From Chitinophagaceae bacterium (lineage in GTDB: Bacteria > Bacteroidota > Bacteroidia > Chitinophagales > Chitinophagaceae): a stretch of DNA of 64,000 nt. A program made the translations under genes and the position numbers. Under the pieces are notes generated by a model, which saw only the letters and a list, made by a program, of their open reading frames with translations, was not told where the DNA came from and made no database searches. The stretch lies in the NCBI GenBank assembly GCA_023957755.1, contig JAMLGT010000009.1:124001-188000 (forward strand). Direction: 5' to 3'. Shown here piece after piece: positions 27,822 to 37,687 of this stretch (position 1 is the stretch's first letter; every line of letters starts with the position of its first letter).

Positions 27822-28931
27822 ATGGATAAGAAACCTGTCTATCCGACAAGCGAAGTAGAAAGCAAATTATTTATTGAGCTCGCAAAGAATGTAAAGGCGC
27901 GTGTAGCTGCTATTCCTGAGAATCGTGATATTTATATCCAGATCAAAGCTATCATATTGCCTTTGGTTTATTTCGGAAGTTACATTGTTGCATTGCTACA
28001 TCCCGGTAACAAGGGACTATATATCGGGCTTTACATGTTTATGGGAATTACCATGGTGTTGATTTATCTGAATCTGATCCATGAAGCGGCGCATAATAAT
28101 GTATATAAGACGAAAAGATATAACAAAATGGTGCTGAATTTGCTGAACCTGCTGGGGGCAAACAGTTATATCTGGTACAATCGCCATATCCTGAGCCACC
28201 ACCATTACCCAAATGTGGAAGGGTGGGATACAGATGTGGAGCAGAGTGGCCCTATTCAGATTTTTCCGAATAATGAGCCGGTGGGAATGCAAAAATATCA
28301 GGATAAATATTTTATACTGATTTATCCGCTCTACTTATTTAACTGGATGTTTCTCCGTGATTTCAGAGACTTTTTTGGAAAGCGCAGAGTGATTCGCAAA
28401 GTACATGGTGTGCCGCCTCTCAGGGAAAAGGTAAAGATGATTGTGTACAAGTTGTTCTATTTCTTTTATCAGATAGCAGTTCCTGTTTTGTTTTTCAATG
28501 TTTCATTCGCTTTAGCTTTTGGAGCATGGTTTCTGCAGGTGTTGACAGCGAGTGTGTTTGCCCTGCTGGTATTGCTGCCGCTTCATCCCCTGCCTGATAA
28601 TGAGTTTCCGGAACCTGACAATCTGAATAATCTGCCATTCAGTTGGATGCGGCATCAGCTAGAAGTTACAAATGACCTCACTCACAATAATTGGTTTATC
28701 CGTCATATACTTGGGAATTTCAATTTTCATATTGCGCATCATTTGTTTCCGGCGTATAGTTATGTGTATTATAATGAGGTGACAGACGAGATTGTTAAGT
28801 TTGCCAAAGCACACGATCTTCCTTATAAAAAGTTTCCTTTGGTTACCGCACTCCGTAAACACTATGAATTGCTACACATGAATGCGAAAGGTGTACCACT
28901 TCATCATGTTTTGGAAGAATTAGATTCCTGA
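27822..28931 (+). CDS. Membrane fatty acid desaturase
   Basis: A 369-residue di-iron membrane enzyme (370 if the overlapping GTG at 27819 is used). The three His boxes are HEAAH, HILSHHH and HIAHH, the last in NFHIAHHLFPAYSYVYYNEV. Hydrophobic pairs flank the boxes (residues about 50-90 and 210-245). It should introduce a double bond into acyl chains of membrane lipids; the position is not predictable. The gene stands alone, and desaturases are often induced by cold. The leader has a small hairpin at 27704-27722. Confidence 0.92.
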   Translation: MDKKPVYPTSEVESKLFIELAKNVKARVAAIPENRDIYIQIKAIILPLVYFGSYIVALLHPGNKGLYIGLYMFMGITMVLIYLNLIHEAAHNNVYKTKRYNKMVLNLLNLLGANSYIWYNRHILSHHHYPNVEGWDTDVEQSGPIQIFPNNEPVGMQKYQDKYFILIYPLYLFNWMFLRDFRDFFGKRRVIRKVHGVPPLREKVKMIVYKLFYFFYQIAVPVLFFNVSFALAFGAWFLQVLTASVFALLVLLPLHPLPDNEFPEPDNLNNLPFSWMRHQLEVTNDLTHNNWFIRHILGNFNFHIAHHLFPAYSYVYYNEVTDEIVKFAKAHDLPYKKFPLVTALRKHYELLHMNAKGVPLHHVLEELDS

Positions 28932-29023
28932 AAAAGAATCTGGTTGCGATCGGATGAAAGAAGGGGTGTGGGAATGTGGGTCAGTATTTTTTGTCATCGC
29001 TGCCCGGCTTAATTATTCATAAT

Positions 29024-29117
29024 GAGGCTAAAGCCCTTGTTGAGTAAGACTTTCGTAGTCTCGCCCTTAAGGAGAGAGCAATTGGTTTAATATCCAAGCC
29101 CAATGCGCTTTAGCCTC
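29024..29117. repeat. 94-bp inverted-repeat intergenic element
   Basis: The ends are perfect 11-nt inverted repeats, GAGGCTAAAGC (29024-29034) and GCTTTAGCCTC (29107-29117). Inside is a smaller hairpin AGACT-ttcgt-AGTCT (29047-29061). It sits between two converging genes. From memory, GGCTAAAGCC-type palindromes are common intergenic elements in Bacteroidota. Confidence 0.75.
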
Positions 29118-29153
29118 GCTTAGAAGGACAGAAATAATTTTTTATATCGCATT

Positions 29154-29906
29154 TCAGAAGCCTGAAATCTTTTTCAGGAAATCGTCTTTTCGCCTTGTGG
29201 ACACCTCAATCTGAGTGCCATCTGTCAGTATAATCGTACCTCCTTTGCCACGTTTGTAGTTTTTCACATATTTCAGGTTAACCAGATGGGAGTTGTGCAC
29301 TCTGTAGAAGTTACAGTCTTCAAGCAGGTGTTCGAAGTCTTTTAGTGTACGGGCTACCGTTATTTTCTTCTGATCGCTGAAGTAGATTACAGTGTAGTTG
29401 GCCAGTGCTTCACAACGGATAATATCCTGTGTTTCGGCAAAGGTGAAGCCATCATTGGTGGGAATGCAAACTCGTTTATTATTCTTTTCGCCGTGCGACA
29501 GATTGTATAATAGCGTTTCCATTTTCTGAGTTCGCTCCTGGTGTGTGAGGCGTATTGAAAGCCTCTCGAGTGCCTGGAATAGCAATTCCGGGTCAATGGG
29601 CTTGAGCAGATAGTCGAATGCGCTGAATCGGAATGCCTTTACTGCATACTGCTCGTGGCCGGTGATAAAGATTATCTCAAAATTTATTTCAGGTAACTGT
29701 CTTAGAAGCTCGAAAGCATCGTTATTGCCTAGCTCCACATCCAGAAAAACCAAATCCGGTTTTTCCTTTTCAATCATAGTGAATGCTTCTTCTGCCGTAT
29801 GGCACGTGCCTGCTATTTCAATGGCGTGAACCTCAGGCGCGCTGAGCAGGTGGGTTAGCCGGTCTGTAGAATGTGGTTCGTCGTCGATGATTAGCGCTCT
29901 GATCAT
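29154..29906 (-). CDS. LytTR-family response regulator
   Basis: A 250-residue regulator. The receiver domain (residues 1-120) has the acidic pocket IIDDE, the phospho-acceptor Asp56 in LVFLDVELG, and the conserved Lys in YLLKPID. The LytTR DNA-binding domain (about 145-248) has FAETQDIIRCEALANYTVIY, then FYRVHNSHLVNLKYVKNY and GTQIEVSTRRKDDFLK. It starts 8 nt after the kinase gene and is surely its partner. Targets are unknown. Confidence 0.95.
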   Translation of the reverse strand: MIRALIIDDEPHSTDRLTHLLSAPEVHAIEIAGTCHTAEEAFTMIEKEKPDLVFLDVELGNNDAFELLRQLPEINFEIIFITGHEQYAVKAFRFSAFDYLLKPIDPELLFQALERLSIRLTHQERTQKMETLLYNLSHGEKNNKRVCIPTNDGFTFAETQDIIRCEALANYTVIYFSDQKKITVARTLKDFEHLLEDCNFYRVHNSHLVNLKYVKNYKRGKGGTIILTDGTQIEVSTRRKDDFLKKISGF

Positions 29907-29914
29907 TTGCGTGA

Positions 29915-31714
29915 TTAAAAGTTATAAGCAAGTGGTAATTTGATTTCTACGTGGGTGCCCTCTTCCTTGCGACGGATATTAAGTGAAGCAAGGGAAGAGT
30001 GTTTTTCCTCATTAAGAATCCGGATTCGGGATTGGGTTATTTTTATACCGAATGATTTTCTGGCACTTCCATTATCTTTTGAAGTCAGCTCTGCTGATTT
30101 TTGAATACCGATTCCATTGTCTTCGATTTGTCCTATAAGCATCTCACCCTGTTTTTGAAAACTGATGATTATTTTTCCTGAATCCTTTTTGCCGCTGAGG
30201 CCATGAAGAATACTATTTTCCACAAAGGGTTGTAGCAATAACGGAGGTATCAGTATGTTAGTTGTATCAATGTCATCGGCGATTTTTATTTCGTATGTAA
30301 ACCGGTTCTGTAATCTGAGCGTCTCTAAGTCCATGTAAAGCGTGAGTGCTTTGATTTCGTCAGCAAGGAGGATTTCCTTTTTTTCAGAGTTTTCAAGAAC
30401 AGTACGCATGAGTGTGGCAAACTTTCCCAGATATTCATCTGCTATTTTAGGCTGATTTTTCAGGATATAATCGCTGATGGCATTCAGGCAGTTGAAGATA
30501 AAGTGAGGATTCATCTGTGCCCGTAAGGCTTTCATCTCTGTTTCAGCAACGAGGGTCTGAAATTCTGCTGCTTTTTTTCGGTCTTCCGCATCGCGCTTCT
30601 TTTTATAGAGAAGCATAAAAGCGATGAAACCTGTAATTAACAGGATACTGCCGGCTATTAATGATTTCTTGATGGTGGTCTGGCGGTCCAGGGCTGCTTT
30701 GGCCAATGCTCTTTTCTTATCGAACTCATACTGCATTTCTTTTTGCATGATTTCCTTCTTTTTTCCGGAGCTTATAAGGCTGTCATTGAGTTTGATGTAT
30801 TCCTTATATGCATCAAGCGATTGGCGATATTTTCCTGTTTCTTCATAAATCTTTTGAAGGGCAAACCATGCCTGTCGTTGAAACTGCACGTTGCCTACCT
30901 CTTTGGAGAGTTGAAGCCCCTCCCTGGCAAGCGTTTCAGCATTGGCGTAAGATTTAAGTCCTGATTGTGCCATGGAAAGGTAAACTAAGGAAGCTGCTTT
31001 TGTAATGCGGTTTTGAGTAAGGTCAGCTATCTCCACTCCTTTGTTAACGTATTGAATTGCTTTGTGATAGTCTTTCTGTTCCAGATAAATGTATCCTATT
31101 GAGTTCAACACATTTGCCCACACCATACTATCCTTGTTTGCTTCAGATATAGACAAGCTTTTTTTGAATTGCTCCATTGCTTCATCAGGTTTACCCATGT
31201 CATAATAAAGCTGTCCGAGGTTCATCAACAATTGCCCCTCTCCTCTTTTATTTTCCAGGTGCGACAGCACCGCCTCAGCCTTTTGATAGTATTGTAGTGC
31301 TTCCTGATACTCCTGCTGATCGTAATGCAAGAGCGCTATATTGGCAAGAGTCTGCCATTCGAATTCAGGTCTGTGAAGTGGAATATTGGCTTCAAGGGCC
31401 TTGTGATAATAATCAATTGCATTAGCGGGATCAGAATTTACATAAGAGTAACTCACCCCCTTGAATTGATATGCATCAGCAATCCCTACCGGCCAGTGAA
31501 TTTCCTGTGCGATCCGTAATGCTTCATCTGCATAATACATCATGCTATCCTGCCTGCTAAAAAAAAGCGATTTTCCGTACTTTAAGAGAAGGGTTACTCT
31601 GGTAGAATCTTCTGAAGGATGTTGTGAAAGCAGCGACTGCAAAGAGGCATTGCCAGATTGTGTGTAGCCTTTAAAAGAAAATATCAGCCCAGCGAAAAAT
31701 ATCCACTTCTTCAT
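29915..31714 (-). CDS. TPR-containing LytS-type sensor histidine kinase
   Basis: A 599-residue kinase. A signal peptide (ending GYTQ) and about six tetratricopeptide repeats (residues 35-300) form the periplasmic sensor. One membrane helix (about 348-370, SLIAGSILLITGFIAFML) leads to a coiled coil and the His_kinase domain with MNPHFIFNCLNAISDYI (phospho-His), then the ATPase domain with LLQPFVENSILHGLSG (N box) and EDNGIGI. The ligand is unknown. It is the first gene of a two-gene operon with the response regulator. Confidence 0.94.
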   Translation of the reverse strand: MKKWIFFAGLIFSFKGYTQSGNASLQSLLSQHPSEDSTRVTLLLKYGKSLFFSRQDSMMYYADEALRIAQEIHWPVGIADAYQFKGVSYSYVNSDPANAIDYYHKALEANIPLHRPEFEWQTLANIALLHYDQQEYQEALQYYQKAEAVLSHLENKRGEGQLLMNLGQLYYDMGKPDEAMEQFKKSLSISEANKDSMVWANVLNSIGYIYLEQKDYHKAIQYVNKGVEIADLTQNRITKAASLVYLSMAQSGLKSYANAETLAREGLQLSKEVGNVQFQRQAWFALQKIYEETGKYRQSLDAYKEYIKLNDSLISSGKKKEIMQKEMQYEFDKKRALAKAALDRQTTIKKSLIAGSILLITGFIAFMLLYKKKRDAEDRKKAAEFQTLVAETEMKALRAQMNPHFIFNCLNAISDYILKNQPKIADEYLGKFATLMRTVLENSEKKEILLADEIKALTLYMDLETLRLQNRFTYEIKIADDIDTTNILIPPLLLQPFVENSILHGLSGKKDSGKIIISFQKQGEMLIGQIEDNGIGIQKSAELTSKDNGSARKSFGIKITQSRIRILNEEKHSSLASLNIRRKEEGTHVEIKLPLAYNF

Positions 31715-32015
31715 AGTTCATTTTTTATTGAGAGGTATTCTTCCGGCTTTCTCAAAGATAGAAATTGTATCCCTTTTTTGTTGTTGAAAAATTTGATTCT
31801 TACGCAAAAATCTTCTTAAATGCTACATTGAATAAATCAGTACACGCATTTAATAAAAGCAACTACACAGGCTTTTGTAATGGGCTTAATTTCATAGTGC
31901 GTAAGGGAAGAGCGAAAATTTAAGTTGAATCTAGGGCGGGCGACAGATGCATCGTGCGTAGTTTTTTCTCTTTCCTGAAGATTATTTTATATTCTTAGAT
32001 AGTTTAAAGTGTTAG
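31715..32015. other. Divergent gap between kinase and cluster of unknown genes
   Basis: A 301-nt AT-rich gap. On the minus strand a TATCTTTG box at 31753-31760 fits a kinase promoter with a leader of about 31 nt. I see no ORF, repeat or RNA gene. Confidence 0.5.
31753..31760 (-). promoter_or_regulatory. Candidate -7 box (TATCTTTG) for the kinase/regulator operon
   Basis: A perfect TAnnTTTG match on the minus strand, 38 nt before the kinase ATG. No clear TTG at -33. Confidence 0.45.
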
Positions 32016-32690
32016 ATGATGGAAAATGAAGAAAAGATTACCCTGCCCGCACCAAAAACCTTGACTCTTGGTGATGAGGTTAAAGCATTTTACTCCAGGG
32101 ATCTGGTCGCCGTTATATTGAAAATATTTGGTAGCCCGACTCGGGGCACTCGTAGTCTTTTCACTGAGCAATCAGAAAAATCATTTATCCGGTCTCTGAT
32201 ATTGGTAGCCTCAGTTGCGGTGGTGTCTGCGATTTTTGTCTTATTGATTATTCCTTCTGAAATAAGGGAGTATGTGTCCTGGATCAAGATTGCAGGTAAG
32301 GCTGTTTCTTTTGCAGTGCTTTACCTGCTTCTGGTCTCCGGATTTTCGTTTGGAATGAAGATGCTTTCAGGTAAGGCTGAATTTCGCTCTGAGTTGTTTA
32401 CAGGTGCTTTGTGTGGGATTCCTTTTGTCGCTAGTGTGTTGTTGATATTCCTCTTTTCTAAGTTGATGATGGACAATCAGGTTTTGTCTGACATTATGAT
32501 GGGAGGGTATGGTTCACTAATCTCAAAAGGAGGGATTTTATTATTACTTCTACTTTATATGCTTCTGCTCTCTTTCAATATTCTGTTCCAGTCTCAAAGG
32601 GCATCAGGTACTAAAGATGTGGTAGCCTGGTATTTGTCGCCGCTTGGTATTTTACTGGCTTTTTATATCACCTTCAAAATAATTTTCTGA
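32016..32690 (+). CDS. Hypothetical polytopic membrane protein
   Basis: A 224-residue protein I do not recognise. The N-terminal 60 residues are soluble; about five helices follow (LILVASVAVVSAIFVLLII, AVSFAVLYLLLVSGFSFG, ALCGIPFVASVLLIFLF, ILLLLLLYMLLLSF and YLSPLGILLAFYITFKI). The layout is reminiscent of Yip1-type proteins but I see no decisive motif. Its stop overlaps the next start by one base (TGATG), so the two are translationally coupled. The start could be Met1 or Met2. Confidence 0.7.
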   Translation: MMENEEKITLPAPKTLTLGDEVKAFYSRDLVAVILKIFGSPTRGTRSLFTEQSEKSFIRSLILVASVAVVSAIFVLLIIPSEIREYVSWIKIAGKAVSFAVLYLLLVSGFSFGMKMLSGKAEFRSELFTGALCGIPFVASVLLIFLFSKLMMDNQVLSDIMMGGYGSLISKGGILLLLLLYMLLLSFNILFQSQRASGTKDVVAWYLSPLGILLAFYITFKIIF

Positions 32691-33232
32691 TGATTTCAAA
32701 ATTTGCAGATATGGTGAAGTGGAGTTTGGTCATTTGTCTGTCACCACTGTTACTATTGAGTAGTTGCTCTAAGAAAGGAAGTGATGGTCCCGGCGGCGGT
32801 GATTATTATTTCAAGCTAAATGTAGGTGGACAATCCTACACCTATACGGCTAATAGCTATGCTACCCTTAGTAGTTCGGGCGATATTTATATGGCAGGTA
32901 TTGGTGGGTTTAGGGATATGTCTGTCGGCAACAAGAATGTTGCGTCCATCCTGGTAGGCAGCCTGAGTCCTATCGGCCAGGGTACTTATAAAGGTTTGGT
33001 ATATCCGGGCACTTCAGGAAATACGCCTGCAGTATTCTTTTCCTGGATAGATGCAGATGGTACCACTTTCAGTAGCCTATATCAGGATAATGCCACCAAT
33101 ACGGTGCAGATTACTCAGTTATCTTCGGCAAGTGTGAAGGGTACCTTTTCCGGTAAAATCTATAACGCGTTGGCCACCGGGTCACCGGCAATAGCCTTCA
33201 CAGGAGAATTTTATGTAAAACGAGTCAATTGA
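32690..33232 (+). CDS. Hypothetical lipoprotein
   Basis: A 180-residue protein with a lipobox (LLSSC) followed by a Gly-rich linker (SDGPGGGDY) and a beta-rich domain (YFKLNVGGQSYTY, then GTFSGKIYNAL and ending FTGEFYVKRVN). That layout is common in small Bacteroidota surface lipoproteins of unknown role. It overlaps the membrane-protein gene upstream by one base, so the pair probably works together. Confidence 0.7.
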   Translation: MISKFADMVKWSLVICLSPLLLLSSCSKKGSDGPGGGDYYFKLNVGGQSYTYTANSYATLSSSGDIYMAGIGGFRDMSVGNKNVASILVGSLSPIGQGTYKGLVYPGTSGNTPAVFFSWIDADGTTFSSLYQDNATNTVQITQLSSASVKGTFSGKIYNALATGSPAIAFTGEFYVKRVN

Positions 33233-33266
33233 TATATACAGTCGTTACCATTTTAAATCAAACATT

Positions 33267-33857
33267 ATGAAAGGAGATACTTTTTCGGCTGGCAGAAATA
33301 CCATGACCATTTACTATGATAGAGGCCTGGTGGCCGGTAAGGACAAGAACATGGAAACGCGCGTGTCGGGTTCAGGAGGAGGGGGAGGCACCTACCAGGG
33401 TACAGGTGCTACCGCTCCTGTACATATCACCTCTACTACTATTATCCATGACAAAATTTATTTGCAAAAAGAGAATGGCAAAGAGCGGGCAGTGGAACTT
33501 ACCAATTGGGATGTCGCATGTCGTGAAGGCCATGATATGGTGGTGGCATGGATCATTCCTGAAGGAAAGGAAAATGGCGACTATACAGCCATAAAAAATA
33601 TTACAACAGGTAGTGAATTGTATGATAATGAAGTGATAAGGGGATTGGGAAACCAACACCTTATAAAGAAGGGTATTCTGAGGTTCCTGGTGGCAGTAGT
33701 CCTCTTGATAATATTGTATAATATGGGTGGCAGCACACTTGTGGGATTAGGAGTGGTAGCTTACATTGTGTATGAAATATTTATGAATGCACAGAATAAA
33801 CAGGCCGCCGCTGTGATTAAGAAAAACCTGGAAGCCCTGATGAATACTCAAAACTAA
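33267..33857 (+). CDS. Hypothetical protein with C-terminal membrane helices
   Basis: A 196-residue protein. Residues 1-50 include a Gly run (GSGGGGGTYQG); residues 50-125 look like a small beta barrel (TIIHDKIYLQKENGKERAVELTN, split here as TIIHDKIYL and GKERAVELTN, then VACREGHDMVVAW). Two hydrophobic helices follow (FLVAVVLLIILYNMG and LVGLGVVAYIVYEIF). There is no signal peptide. It lies 34 nt after the lipoprotein gene and is probably in the same operon. I do not recognise the family. Confidence 0.65.
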   Translation: MKGDTFSAGRNTMTIYYDRGLVAGKDKNMETRVSGSGGGGGTYQGTGATAPVHITSTTIIHDKIYLQKENGKERAVELTNWDVACREGHDMVVAWIIPEGKENGDYTAIKNITTGSELYDNEVIRGLGNQHLIKKGILRFLVAVVLLIILYNMGGSTLVGLGVVAYIVYEIFMNAQNKQAAAVIKKNLEALMNTQN

Positions 33858-34049
33858 GTGTCACTACAAAGAGTACAGCGCGCTGTTGCTTTTCTCCGGC
33901 TTGGATAGGTGTCCTAACCTTAAAGCTATTTTATTGTCATCTTTTTCTCCGAGAGTTGTCGCTGTTCTAAATTCTTTTTCAGAGTGACCGTAATCATTTT
34001 TCTTGCGGAGATAATGTAGGAAGTTGCAGTAATAAAAATATACGGCAAC

Positions 34050-34853
34050 ATGGAAAAAGTTTATCAATCTCTGGATCAATTGATTTCGCTAAAAGGAAGA
34101 ACGGCATTGATTACAGGTGCTGTAGGAGGGATAGGCAAGGCCACGGCTTTACGATTGGGCGAGGCAGGCGCTTCACTGGTTTTGGCAGATAGGGACGAGC
34201 CGGGACTAAAAAAGCTGAGTGCACTACTCTCGTCTCAGGGGATTAGTGTGAGTTATTTTGCAGTGGATCTGGAAAAGAAAGAAGAGATCGACAGATTGTG
34301 GACGCATGATGAATGTAGAAAAGTAAATATTCTGGTAAATAATGCCGGTATTTATCCCTTCAAAGATTTTACAAAACTGGATGAAGCCTATCTCACCAAA
34401 GTGATGAATGTGAATTTGTATTCAGTAATCTGGATGTGCCAGCATTTTGTAAGGGTGAATAAGCGTAGAAAGGGAGTGATAATAAATATTGGTTCGATAG
34501 AAGCGATTATGCCATTTAAAAAAGATATGGCTCATTATGCGGTGAGCAAGGTGGGAGTGATTGCCCTTACCCGCGATCTGGCAAGGGATTTTGGCAGGAA
34601 GGGTATCAGAGTCAATGCAGTGATTCCCGGTGGTATAGTTACATCGGGAACTAAGGGGGCCGCTAAACGGGCTATCATAGGCCTCGATTTCAAACTGATG
34701 GCCGACGGGTATAATTTTATGCAGCGATTGCCTTCGGGAAGGCTTGGCGACCCTGATGAAGTAGCACGCATGATACTGGTATTGAGCAGCGACCTCTCGG
34801 CTTATGTGTATGGTGCGCTGGTAACTGTGGATGGCGGTTTTCTTTCGGCCTGA
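34050..34853 (+). CDS. Short-chain dehydrogenase/reductase
   Basis: A 267-residue NAD(P)-dependent oxidoreductase with the classical SDR set: TGAVGGIGKA cofactor loop, NNAGIY, catalytic Ser in INIGSIEAI, YAVSK (Tyr and Lys), and the ending YGALVTVDGGFLSA. Asp in LVLADRDE after beta 2 favours NAD. The substrate is unknown. It ends 79 nt before the preferred start of the downstream protease. Confidence 0.93.
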   Translation: MEKVYQSLDQLISLKGRTALITGAVGGIGKATALRLGEAGASLVLADRDEPGLKKLSALLSSQGISVSYFAVDLEKKEEIDRLWTHDECRKVNILVNNAGIYPFKDFTKLDEAYLTKVMNVNLYSVIWMCQHFVRVNKRRKGVIINIGSIEAIMPFKKDMAHYAVSKVGVIALTRDLARDFGRKGIRVNAVIPGGIVTSGTKGAAKRAIIGLDFKLMADGYNFMQRLPSGRLGDPDEVARMILVLSSDLSAYVYGALVTVDGGFLSA

Positions 34854-34932
34854 GAGGAGGTTTGACGATTTCCGGGGCCGGTTTTTTATTTTACACATTT
34901 TATTATTTCTTACCTTAACTGCATCTAAAACA

Positions 34933-37380
34933 ATGCTTATGAAAAAATTATGGATGCTCTCAATCGTTTTTTCTTTCCTGGGAATTGCAAGAGGACAAAA
35001 TCAACCTGCAGATAAACAAGTTACCCCGTCGATAGCAGAGAAGGTAAAGGATTCCAAAAAGTATGAGGGGTATTTTAATTTTTATTGGGAGGAGTCGAGC
35101 GGAAAGATTTTTCTGGAAGTGGATAAGATAGGAACTGAATTTCTTTATCATGCTTCCCTTCCTGGAGGATTAGGATCTAATGATTTAGGTTTAGACAGAG
35201 GTTTGCAGGGATTCGACAAGGTGGTAAGATTTGAAAAAACGGGATCAAGGATTTTTCTGGTACAGCCCAATTATTCTTTCAGAGCGCTTTCTGATGATGC
35301 CAATGAACGGAAGGCAGTGCAGGAGTCTTTTGCACAATCAATTCTTTGGGGTTTTTCAATAGCGGCAAACACCGGCGATCACTATCTGGTGGATGCTACA
35401 GATTTCATTATTCGGGATGTGATGGGTGTTTCAGGTAGCCTGCGTGCAGCGAAGCAGGGGAGTTTTGCTATGGACAAAAGTCGCTCTGCGCTGTATTTAC
35501 CTGACACTAAAAACTTCCCACTAAATACCGAAATCGCTACCACCATCACCTTTGTAAATAATGATGGTAATACGGGGTCGCTGGTGCGTTCGGTAACTCC
35601 TTCTTCAGATGCAGTTACACTACGTATGCATCAATCATTTGTACAACTGCCTAATGCCGGATATGAGCCGAGGGTATTTGATCCGCGTGCCGGCTATTTT
35701 GGGGTTTCCTATATGGACTATAGTACTCCTGTATCAGAATCGATTTATAAATATTTTGCCAGCCGACACCGATTAAAGAAAAAGAATCCGAATGCGGCAA
35801 TGAGCGAGCCTGTGAAGCCTATTGTTTATTATCTCGACAATGGCACCCCTGAACCAATACGAAGTGCACTCCTCGAAGGGGCATCTTGGTGGAACAAAGC
35901 ATTTGAAGCCGCCGGTTATATCAATGCTTTTCAGGTGAAAGTGCTGCCTGATGGCGCTGACCCGATGGATATCCGTTACAATATGATCAATTGGGTACAT
36001 CGGTCCACCAGAGGATGGAGTTATGGAGCCTCTGTGGTGGATCCGCGCACAGGTGAGATTATCAAAGGCAATGTATCTCTGGGGTCACTTCGTGTACGTC
36101 AGGATTATTTGATAGCCCAGGGCCTGCTTGCACCTTTTGAAAATGGGCTGCCCAAAGATGATAAGATGATGAAGATGGCTTTGGCAAGGTTGAGGCAATT
36201 AGCAGCTCACGAATTAGGGCATACCTTGGGCCTGCAACATAACTATATAGCCAGCGCCAATGGGGATGCCAGTGTAATGGATTATCCACCACCGGCAGTG
36301 AGACTAAATCAGAAAGGTGAGATTGTATTAGATAATGCTTACGGAGTGGGCGTAGGAGAGTGGGATAAGGTCGCCATTCTATGGGGGTATCAGGATTTCC
36401 CCAAGGGGGTGGATAAGGCGGCCGCATTAAATAAGATTCTCGACGAGGCACAGAAAAGAAATGTTCAGTTTCTTTCGGATAATGATGCGCGACCGGCAGG
36501 GAGTATGCATCCGCAGACCCATCTTTGGGATGTAGGTGTAAATGCTATTGATGAATTGAAGCAGGTGATGAAAGTGAGAGAAGCAGCGCTTGCGAAATTT
36601 GGTGAGAATAATATCCGCACAGGTACACCAATGGCAATGCTGGAAGATGTACTGGTGCCCATTTACTTGTTTCATCGGTATCAGTTAGAAGCGGTTACCA
36701 AGACGGTTGGGGGTATGTACTACACTTATACCCTGCGTGGTGACGGAAGGACTATCACCGCCCCTGTAAGCAAGGCAGAGCAGAAACGCGCCTTGGACGA
36801 GATTCTTAATTGTATGGATCCTTCGGTGTTAGAGATTCCTGACAGAATTGTAAAGTTGATACCTCCCAGACCTTCAGGTTATAGATTTTCAAAGGAGTTA
36901 TTTCCCCGGAATACAGGCAGGGCATTTGATGCGTTGACACCTGCGGGATCAGCAGTAGATTTTCCGCTGTCATTTCTCTTCAATTCCGAAAGGCTGAACC
37001 GTATGGTGCAGTTTGAAGCAGAGAATGGTGGATTAGGAGTGGACGAAATGATGAATACACTCATAGACAAAACATGGAAAGCGCCGAGGCTGGATGGCAT
37101 GAAGGGGCTTATTCAAATGCAGACTGAGCAAATCCTGTTGACCTATTTGTTATCATCAGGCGTGAGTGACCGGAATACATTTATGGTAAAAGGTATTGCG
37201 ATAAATACGGTGAATAATCTAAAAGCATTTATTGAGTCGAAGCTGAAAGAAAATATCAGCGAAAATTACAGATCGCACCTGGTGCTGGCTCTGGAACGAA
37301 TGAAGGCCCCTGAAAAAGCGACACCTACGCTGCACGCCGAAATGCCACCCGGCGCACCAATAGGGTGGGATGAGGATTAG
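34933..37380 (+). CDS. Zinc-dependent metalloprotease (DUF4953/DUF5117 type)
   Basis: An exported protein of about 815 residues. I chose the ATG at 34933 (or 34939) because MKKLWMLSIVFSFLGIARGQ is a signal peptide; the frame is open further upstream to 34831 but that would overlap the SDR gene. The catalytic site is HELGHTLGLQH, the metzincin HExxHxxGxxH pattern, followed by a VMDYPPP Met-turn-like segment. The N-terminal part (KVKDSKKYEGYFNFYWEESS) fits the DUF5118/DUF5117 layout. It likely acts in the periplasm or outside the cell; substrate unknown. Confidence 0.9.
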   Translation: MLMKKLWMLSIVFSFLGIARGQNQPADKQVTPSIAEKVKDSKKYEGYFNFYWEESSGKIFLEVDKIGTEFLYHASLPGGLGSNDLGLDRGLQGFDKVVRFEKTGSRIFLVQPNYSFRALSDDANERKAVQESFAQSILWGFSIAANTGDHYLVDATDFIIRDVMGVSGSLRAAKQGSFAMDKSRSALYLPDTKNFPLNTEIATTITFVNNDGNTGSLVRSVTPSSDAVTLRMHQSFVQLPNAGYEPRVFDPRAGYFGVSYMDYSTPVSESIYKYFASRHRLKKKNPNAAMSEPVKPIVYYLDNGTPEPIRSALLEGASWWNKAFEAAGYINAFQVKVLPDGADPMDIRYNMINWVHRSTRGWSYGASVVDPRTGEIIKGNVSLGSLRVRQDYLIAQGLLAPFENGLPKDDKMMKMALARLRQLAAHELGHTLGLQHNYIASANGDASVMDYPPPAVRLNQKGEIVLDNAYGVGVGEWDKVAILWGYQDFPKGVDKAAALNKILDEAQKRNVQFLSDNDARPAGSMHPQTHLWDVGVNAIDELKQVMKVREAALAKFGENNIRTGTPMAMLEDVLVPIYLFHRYQLEAVTKTVGGMYYTYTLRGDGRTITAPVSKAEQKRALDEILNCMDPSVLEIPDRIVKLIPPRPSGYRFSKELFPRNTGRAFDALTPAGSAVDFPLSFLFNSERLNRMVQFEAENGGLGVDEMMNTLIDKTWKAPRLDGMKGLIQMQTEQILLTYLLSSGVSDRNTFMVKGIAINTVNNLKAFIESKLKENISENYRSHLVLALERMKAPEKATPTLHAEMPPGAPIGWDED

Positions 37381-37687
37381 GAGTGCAGGGTAGTACTATG
37401 TTTAAGGTTAGAAAGTAAATTGCAGTTTTTATATTGAGGACAATGTAACTTGATTTTGCTTCCCCTTTCTAAAATTGGATATGGGGGGATTTCTGGATAT
37501 TGGGAGATCTTTCATGGTCTTTCTCCTAGTACGAAAAACCCAATTTGAGCTTTTATTAAAAAGAACAAATAAAGTATCTTTTTATGATAGATATTATTGC
37601 CTGATTGGGTAAATCTATTGTATTTAAAAGATAAAATAGTAAAAAACAGCATACAATAAATTGTTGTATTTTTATCTAAGCCCGCTA
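37381..37687. other. Gap upstream of the ECF sigma gene
   Basis: A 307-nt AT-rich gap between the metalloprotease and the ECF sigma gene. No ORF, RNA gene or clear promoter box is visible. Confidence 0.5.

Noticed and set aside
34831-34932. Upstream start for the metalloprotease
   Set aside because: It would overlap the SDR gene and put 34 odd residues before a good signal peptide.
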